Origin: Candidatus Poribacteria bacterium
GTDB taxonomy: Bacteria > Poribacteria > WGA-4E > WGA-3G
Assembly (NCBI GenBank): GCA_022823085.1
Contig: JAJDXV010000021.1
Span: 1 to 64,000, forward strand
Length of the DNA stretch: 64,000 bases
Reading direction: 5' to 3'
Part shown: positions 60,741 through 64,000 of the stretch, piece by piece
Layout of the letters: each line of letters opens with the position of its first letter
How positions within the stretch are numbered: the stretch's first letter is position 1
The notes under the pieces: generated by a model
Seen by the model: the letters and a program-made list of their open reading frames with translations, nothing else
Told to the model about the DNA's origin: nothing
Database searches by the model: none
Translations under genes and position numbers: made by a program

Positions 60741-62756
60741 TCAAAACTTTATGGTCAATTCGCCAAGGAACTGGCGCGCCTGATTACGACTGCCAAAGAC
60801 CTCGTAGAGATCGCCGGAAACATCATAGAACCTGCGAATAAAATTGCGGCTCGTTTCTGCGGGATTCAGATCGGCATAACGAAGCCATAGGTTCGTCCGC
60901 GACCAGATATCCCAATTGAGTTCAATAACCGTAGAACTCGCGTCCCCGGTATCAACTCTACGCTGTTTGTTGAGATCGACGTAGAGTGCGTCCTGAGTCA
61001 AATCGGATGTACCGTCAACACGCCCAACCGATAGGTTCAACTCCTTATAGCGATACCGGTTCGGGTTGGTGATGAACTTCAGGTTCGCGGCGAAAGCGTT
61101 CTCTAATGCCTGTGTCCCAAAGTCGTAACTGTCTTCCTTCTTTGCCGGCGTGATATACCGTTCATCTTGCTCTGCGTAGGTCAACTCGTCAAGAAACGTC
61201 AAGTGCCACCGTTCAGAGAGGCTATACGTCAATCCCAATAGATTTTTAAACTCTAATTGGTTGAGTTTATCTTCGACATCCGTTAAAACATCGATGTCCT
61301 CATAATCCTCAGTGTAGTTGTTCTGCAGATTCGCAGCGCGTAGACTATAAAAGCCGTTTATATGGGACGGTTTGACGGTAAAGTTTGTGATAGAATATTG
61401 CGCAATGCTAAAATCGCTGTCGTCCCGTAAGTAAAGATGTCCCGAAGCATCAAGAGCCAAGAAGGTTTGGTCGTGTTTCTCTTCGCTGAGTTGATCCGTT
61501 TCGTAGATGATACGTCCGATATACTGACCGTTGCTGTCAAATTTTTGGACTCTTGAAATTACGTTGTGCAAAAGCGTCAGGCGTAAGTCTTTACGTTTCA
61601 GTTCTTCAGCGAGTTCTGCGTCGTCTTCCTCATCGGTTTCACCGGCGTAGTAGCGGCTGTATTCTGCCTCTTCCAGCAGACGGACGCGTCTATTCAGGGC
61701 AGCAGTATCGGCGGCGGCTACTGGATTTTGGACAAACGGTCCATACTGTGCACGCGTTGCGTTGTTAATTGTATCGGCAAGTTCGGCTTGCCCAGGCGCG
61801 CTTTCCGTCAACTGCGTTAGTGTCGGTGAAAGTACAACAATCTCCGGCAACCCGCCAATTTTTCTGCGGAACTGACTGGCATCTTTAACAAGGACTTCCC
61901 CAGTAGGCAGCGTCGCGAGTGCCATCGGTTTCGTAAATTCACCGTTCCCGCGTCCTTTCCGTCCGAAACTGCCGAGCGATTTACCGGCTGCATCAAACCT
62001 TACAATTCGATGATTACCGGTATCCGCGATGAGAACGTTCCCACGGGCATCAATTGCGATGTCCGCTGCATCCGTATCGAATTCGCCATCACCTGCACCG
62101 TACCTACCGAAAGTGGTCATCTTTTCCCCGTCGGTACCGAACTTATGGATACGTCCGCGTTCGGCATCTAAAACGTAGAGTTCATTTTCTGCATTGAGGG
62201 CAACACGAAGGGCTCTATCATACCCTCTCGGCTGAATCGCGAAAGCCGCCTTTCCGTCTTCATCAAGGATAAGACCCGCTGTCAAAACCACTTTCGGATA
62301 GACATCTACCACGTCAACAAAGTACGTATCCAAGAGCTTACCCACCGGGCTGAATTTGTGGACGCACGGCGCGAACATATAAATTTTCGGATCGGTCTTT
62401 TCGGAGATATGATGTGCAGTTACATCGGCAACATAGATGTTTCCAACACTATCAACAGCGAGGTGTCTCGGTTTCCGTAAAATATTATCTGGGGATTCGG
62501 GTGTTTCTGGGATTTGAAACAGAAATTCTCCAGTCGCCGACAACTTCTGAATAAGCCGGTTTTCGGTATCACTGACGTAGATGTTCTGGCGATCAAAGGC
62601 GAGGTAAATATCCTTACTGAACCGTCCGTCGGTTGAACCTTTGCCACCGAATTCACGCTCTAATTGGATAAAATCTACTGAAAATGCGGAGGGCAATCCG
62701 ATGCCTAACAAACAGAAAAGAAATAGAGATCGTAAGATACGGATATGTTTTTTCAT
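60741..62756 (-). CDS. NHL-repeat propeller protein with C-terminal outer-membrane barrel
   Basis: 671 residues with a signal peptide (RSLFLFCLLGIGLPSAFS). NHL-type units fill about 40-300 (NIYVSDTENRLIQKL, NIYVADVTAHH, NVLIADTGNHRIVRFD, GSFGRKGRGNGEFTKP). The last 200 or so residues are amphipathic strands (ALYVDLNKQRRV, NLWLRYADLN) ending in LGELTIKF; a terminal Phe is typical of proteins inserted in the outer membrane. The fusion would hold a propeller at the membrane face. It resembles in content the split pair at 13554 and 14624. Confidence 0.8.
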   Translation of the reverse strand: MKKHIRILRSLFLFCLLGIGLPSAFSVDFIQLEREFGGKGSTDGRFSKDIYLAFDRQNIYVSDTENRLIQKLSATGEFLFQIPETPESPDNILRKPRHLAVDSVGNIYVADVTAHHISEKTDPKIYMFAPCVHKFSPVGKLLDTYFVDVVDVYPKVVLTAGLILDEDGKAAFAIQPRGYDRALRVALNAENELYVLDAERGRIHKFGTDGEKMTTFGRYGAGDGEFDTDAADIAIDARGNVLIADTGNHRIVRFDAAGKSLGSFGRKGRGNGEFTKPMALATLPTGEVLVKDASQFRRKIGGLPEIVVLSPTLTQLTESAPGQAELADTINNATRAQYGPFVQNPVAAADTAALNRRVRLLEEAEYSRYYAGETDEEDDAELAEELKRKDLRLTLLHNVISRVQKFDSNGQYIGRIIYETDQLSEEKHDQTFLALDASGHLYLRDDSDFSIAQYSITNFTVKPSHINGFYSLRAANLQNNYTEDYEDIDVLTDVEDKLNQLEFKNLLGLTYSLSERWHLTFLDELTYAEQDERYITPAKKEDSYDFGTQALENAFAANLKFITNPNRYRYKELNLSVGRVDGTSDLTQDALYVDLNKQRRVDTGDASSTVIELNWDIWSRTNLWLRYADLNPAETSRNFIRRFYDVSGDLYEVFGSRNQARQFLGELTIKF

Positions 62757-62812
62757 AATTTCCTAATGTTGTTGTAATTTAAAATCTTCCTATTGCGAAT
62801 TGTCTTTTTTAT

Positions 62813-62933
62813 TAGGACTTACGTATGATGCTCTTTTGTACCACAAACTGTTAGTTTGTGACGCAAAAACGCTGTGTTTTCAGAAAACTTTCTTCTAACA
62901 GAACAGTCTACAGTCAAAATTGCGTAAGTCCTA
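62813..62933. mobile_element. MITE family M2, copy 2, with target duplication
   Basis: Ends TAGGACTTACG / CGTAAGTCCTA, inner hairpin CACAAACT-GTT-AGTTTGTG (62842-62860). It is flanked on both sides by TTTAT (62808-62812 and 62934-62938), a 5-base target duplication that is strong evidence for transposition. The internal sequence is close to copy 1 at 56300-56418. Confidence 0.75.
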
Positions 62934-63011
62934 TTTATAATACGCGGTATTCATCCGAATGTCAAGGTAAAACATTTGTAAGAGGGATTTTGAATCCGTA
63001 ACGCTTTGACT

Positions 63012-63114
63012 TATAGTGAAACCTAAAAATAAAGAGACACTTTCCTCCCCCGGTAGGTTCGGTTTCCTAACCGAACCTATGCAAAGTGTTCCATTAATTC
63101 TAAACTTTACTATA
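63012..63114. mobile_element. MITE family M1, copy C (core AGGTTCGGTTTCCTAACCGAACCT)
   Basis: Ends TATAGTGAAACCTAAAAATAA and, reversed, TATAGTAAAGTTTAGAATTAA, with inner GACACTTTC/GGAACACTTTG words. The core is a perfect 10-base-pair hairpin, AGGTTCGGTT-TCCT-AACCGAACCT, the same as at 3536-3558. Confidence 0.6.
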
Positions 63115-63136
63115 AATACAAGTATTAGGCGGATCC

Positions 63137-64000
63137 TCAATCTGGCAAAATCCGATATCCTGTGCTGACTCCAGTAATCATACCGATAATCGCCCAGAGT
63201 CCAGCACACGTCATCTCCCCGATCACGAGTCCAAGGAACACAGGTCTTGCACTCCGATAGGCTTTCAAACCGCCATATTTCACGATACTAAACTTCAGTC
63301 CCCATCCCAAGAATATGGAGAACCAGAGTTTAAACGTCGCCCAAGAACTCAGCATTGTATAGCCGAGTGGATGCAGGGGCCACCACACAAAGGTCTGACG
63401 CATCCATATTAAGAAAGCAGTGAAGGTGCCTCCGACAACCATAAATCCAGTATTGGTCCAATTCGTGCTTGTCTTTGGACTCGTTAGGAGTCCCTCAAGT
63501 TGTCGCATGAACCAACTGCCGCCGGTATAAGGCGCACCGTGCGCGTAGCTAATTTTGATCGCGGAATAGTAGGACACCGCAAGTCCGATAACCATTGCGG
63601 CCGCCATAGCGATCAGAAGCTGCCGCCGTTTGATACGGACCTCGTCCGCTGCTTTCAAACCGTTCATAATGTTCGGCATCATGAATTCACGGAGATCTAA
63701 CGTCAGGCATACCGGATGCATCATCATCGATGTCAACGTGGATGGATGGATTTTTGAGGTGCCGAGCGTTGTTAAGAAAAAACTCTGCGGTGAAAAAGAG
63801 GGGTTGATGAACGGGATACCGCCGTTGATTACCTGCCATGTCAGCACGATATACATCGCCAGCAGAAATAAGACGAAACCGAGCGCGAATAAGAGCGACA
63901 TCCCCATCAAATGATTGAAAAACACGAGAACACAGATACCACCGATGAGACCAAAGATCGTAACGCTATGCGGAAGGGCTTCATCAGAAGGACGGAACTG
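63137..64000 (-). CDS. DUF6785-type membrane protein, 5' part outside the window
   Basis: The frame stays open to the window edge, so the gene starts beyond 64000. The visible 287 residues hold about seven membrane helices (LIGGICVLVF, LLFALGFVLFLLAMYIVLTW, LIAMAAAMVIGLAVSYYSAI) and the family C-terminus HPLGYTMLSSWATFKLWFSIFLGWGLKF and GGLKAYRSARPVFLGLVIGE. It is related to the complete protein at 52993, with which it shares the Arg-Ser/Lys-Ala, Phe-Phe-Leu-Gly-Leu pattern near the end. Confidence 0.78.
   Translation of the reverse strand, partial: QFRPSDEALPHSVTIFGLIGGICVLVFFNHLMGMSLLFALGFVLFLLAMYIVLTWQVINGGIPFINPSFSPQSFFLTTLGTSKIHPSTLTSMMMHPVCLTLDLREFMMPNIMNGLKAADEVRIKRRQLLIAMAAAMVIGLAVSYYSAIKISYAHGAPYTGGSWFMRQLEGLLTSPKTSTNWTNTGFMVVGGTFTAFLIWMRQTFVWWPLHPLGYTMLSSWATFKLWFSIFLGWGLKFSIVKYGGLKAYRSARPVFLGLVIGEMTCAGLWAIIGMITGVSTGYRILPD

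Noticed and set aside
1-64000. tRNA and rRNA genes
   Set aside because: No cloverleaf with a T-loop GTTCGAATC-type motif and CCA-side acceptor, and no rRNA-like sequence, was found by eye; a covariance-model search would be decisive.

Overview
The window looks like a chromosomal segment of an uncultured Gram-negative bacterium, most plausibly a Candidatus Poribacteria-type genome (inference from gene content, not from a marker gene). The pointers are tandem phytanoyl-CoA dioxygenase-family genes, NHL-repeat proteins with outer-membrane barrels, an ECF sigma factor fused to a WD40 propeller, and two DUF6785-type membrane proteins. A lipid A-type acyltransferase, large beta-barrel proteins and lipoproteins show that there is an outer membrane. 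No tRNA, rRNA, CRISPR array or intact transposase gene was seen.

Layout. (1) 1-12.8 kb: mnmG and rsmG, then a partner-switching signalling module (STAS, membrane histidine kinase, response regulator with PP2C phosphatase, duplicated RsbW-like kinase, second STAS), a degenerate AccD-like protein, galactokinase and a ROK sugar kinase. The spacers between these genes are built from shared repeats, including a cassette that carries the ribosome-binding site and start codon, and two palindrome types nested inside other repeats. (2) 12.9-21.5 kb: lipoprotein, NHL lipoprotein and a giant outer-membrane protein carrying in-frame palindromic repeat insertions; then the sigma-WD40 fusion on the minus strand. 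(3) 21.7-36.5 kb: a defence island. It holds a phosphorothioate-binding (SBD) HNH nuclease; a DUF4007 protein, a large P-loop ATPase and a PAPS-reductase-like protein that together resemble SspB-SspC-SspD DNA phosphorothioation; a GIY-YIG protein; two DndB-like DGQHR proteins of equal length; an atypical ADP-ribosylglycohydrolase; and a Ymh-TIR pair. No cysteine desulfurase (SspA/DndA) is in the window. (4) 37.4-41.6 kb: HAD phosphatase, two PhyH dioxygenases, a DUF433 antitoxin with a truncated toxin, and an ankyrin protein. (5) 41.6-50.2 kb: a MoxR-DUF58-DUF4350-DUF4129 locus with SpoIIM/RDD proteins and a family of membrane proteins, two members of which are decayed. (6) 50.3-64 kb: lipid A acyltransferase, C-terminal processing protease, DUF6785 protein, ABC ATPase, M28 carboxypeptidase-like protein, an intact DUF433/DUF5615 toxin-antitoxin pair, GNAT acetyltransferase, NHL-barrel protein and a second DUF6785 protein cut by the window edge.

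The main candidate for an undescribed system is the 21.7-32.2 kb phosphorothioation-type locus: modification genes of the Ssp type combined with Dnd-type DGQHR proteins in duplicate, a GIY-YIG nuclease and an SBD-HNH effector instead of the usual SspE or DndFGH. The second is the repeat ecology: several families of palindromic elements change both arms in a compensatory way, exchange hairpin cores between common ends, insert into each other, sit in reading frames, and supply starts and stops of host genes.

All functional names rest on recognition of motifs and domain order by eye; no database search was run. Start codons were chosen from visible ribosome-binding sites and family length and are stated where they matter.
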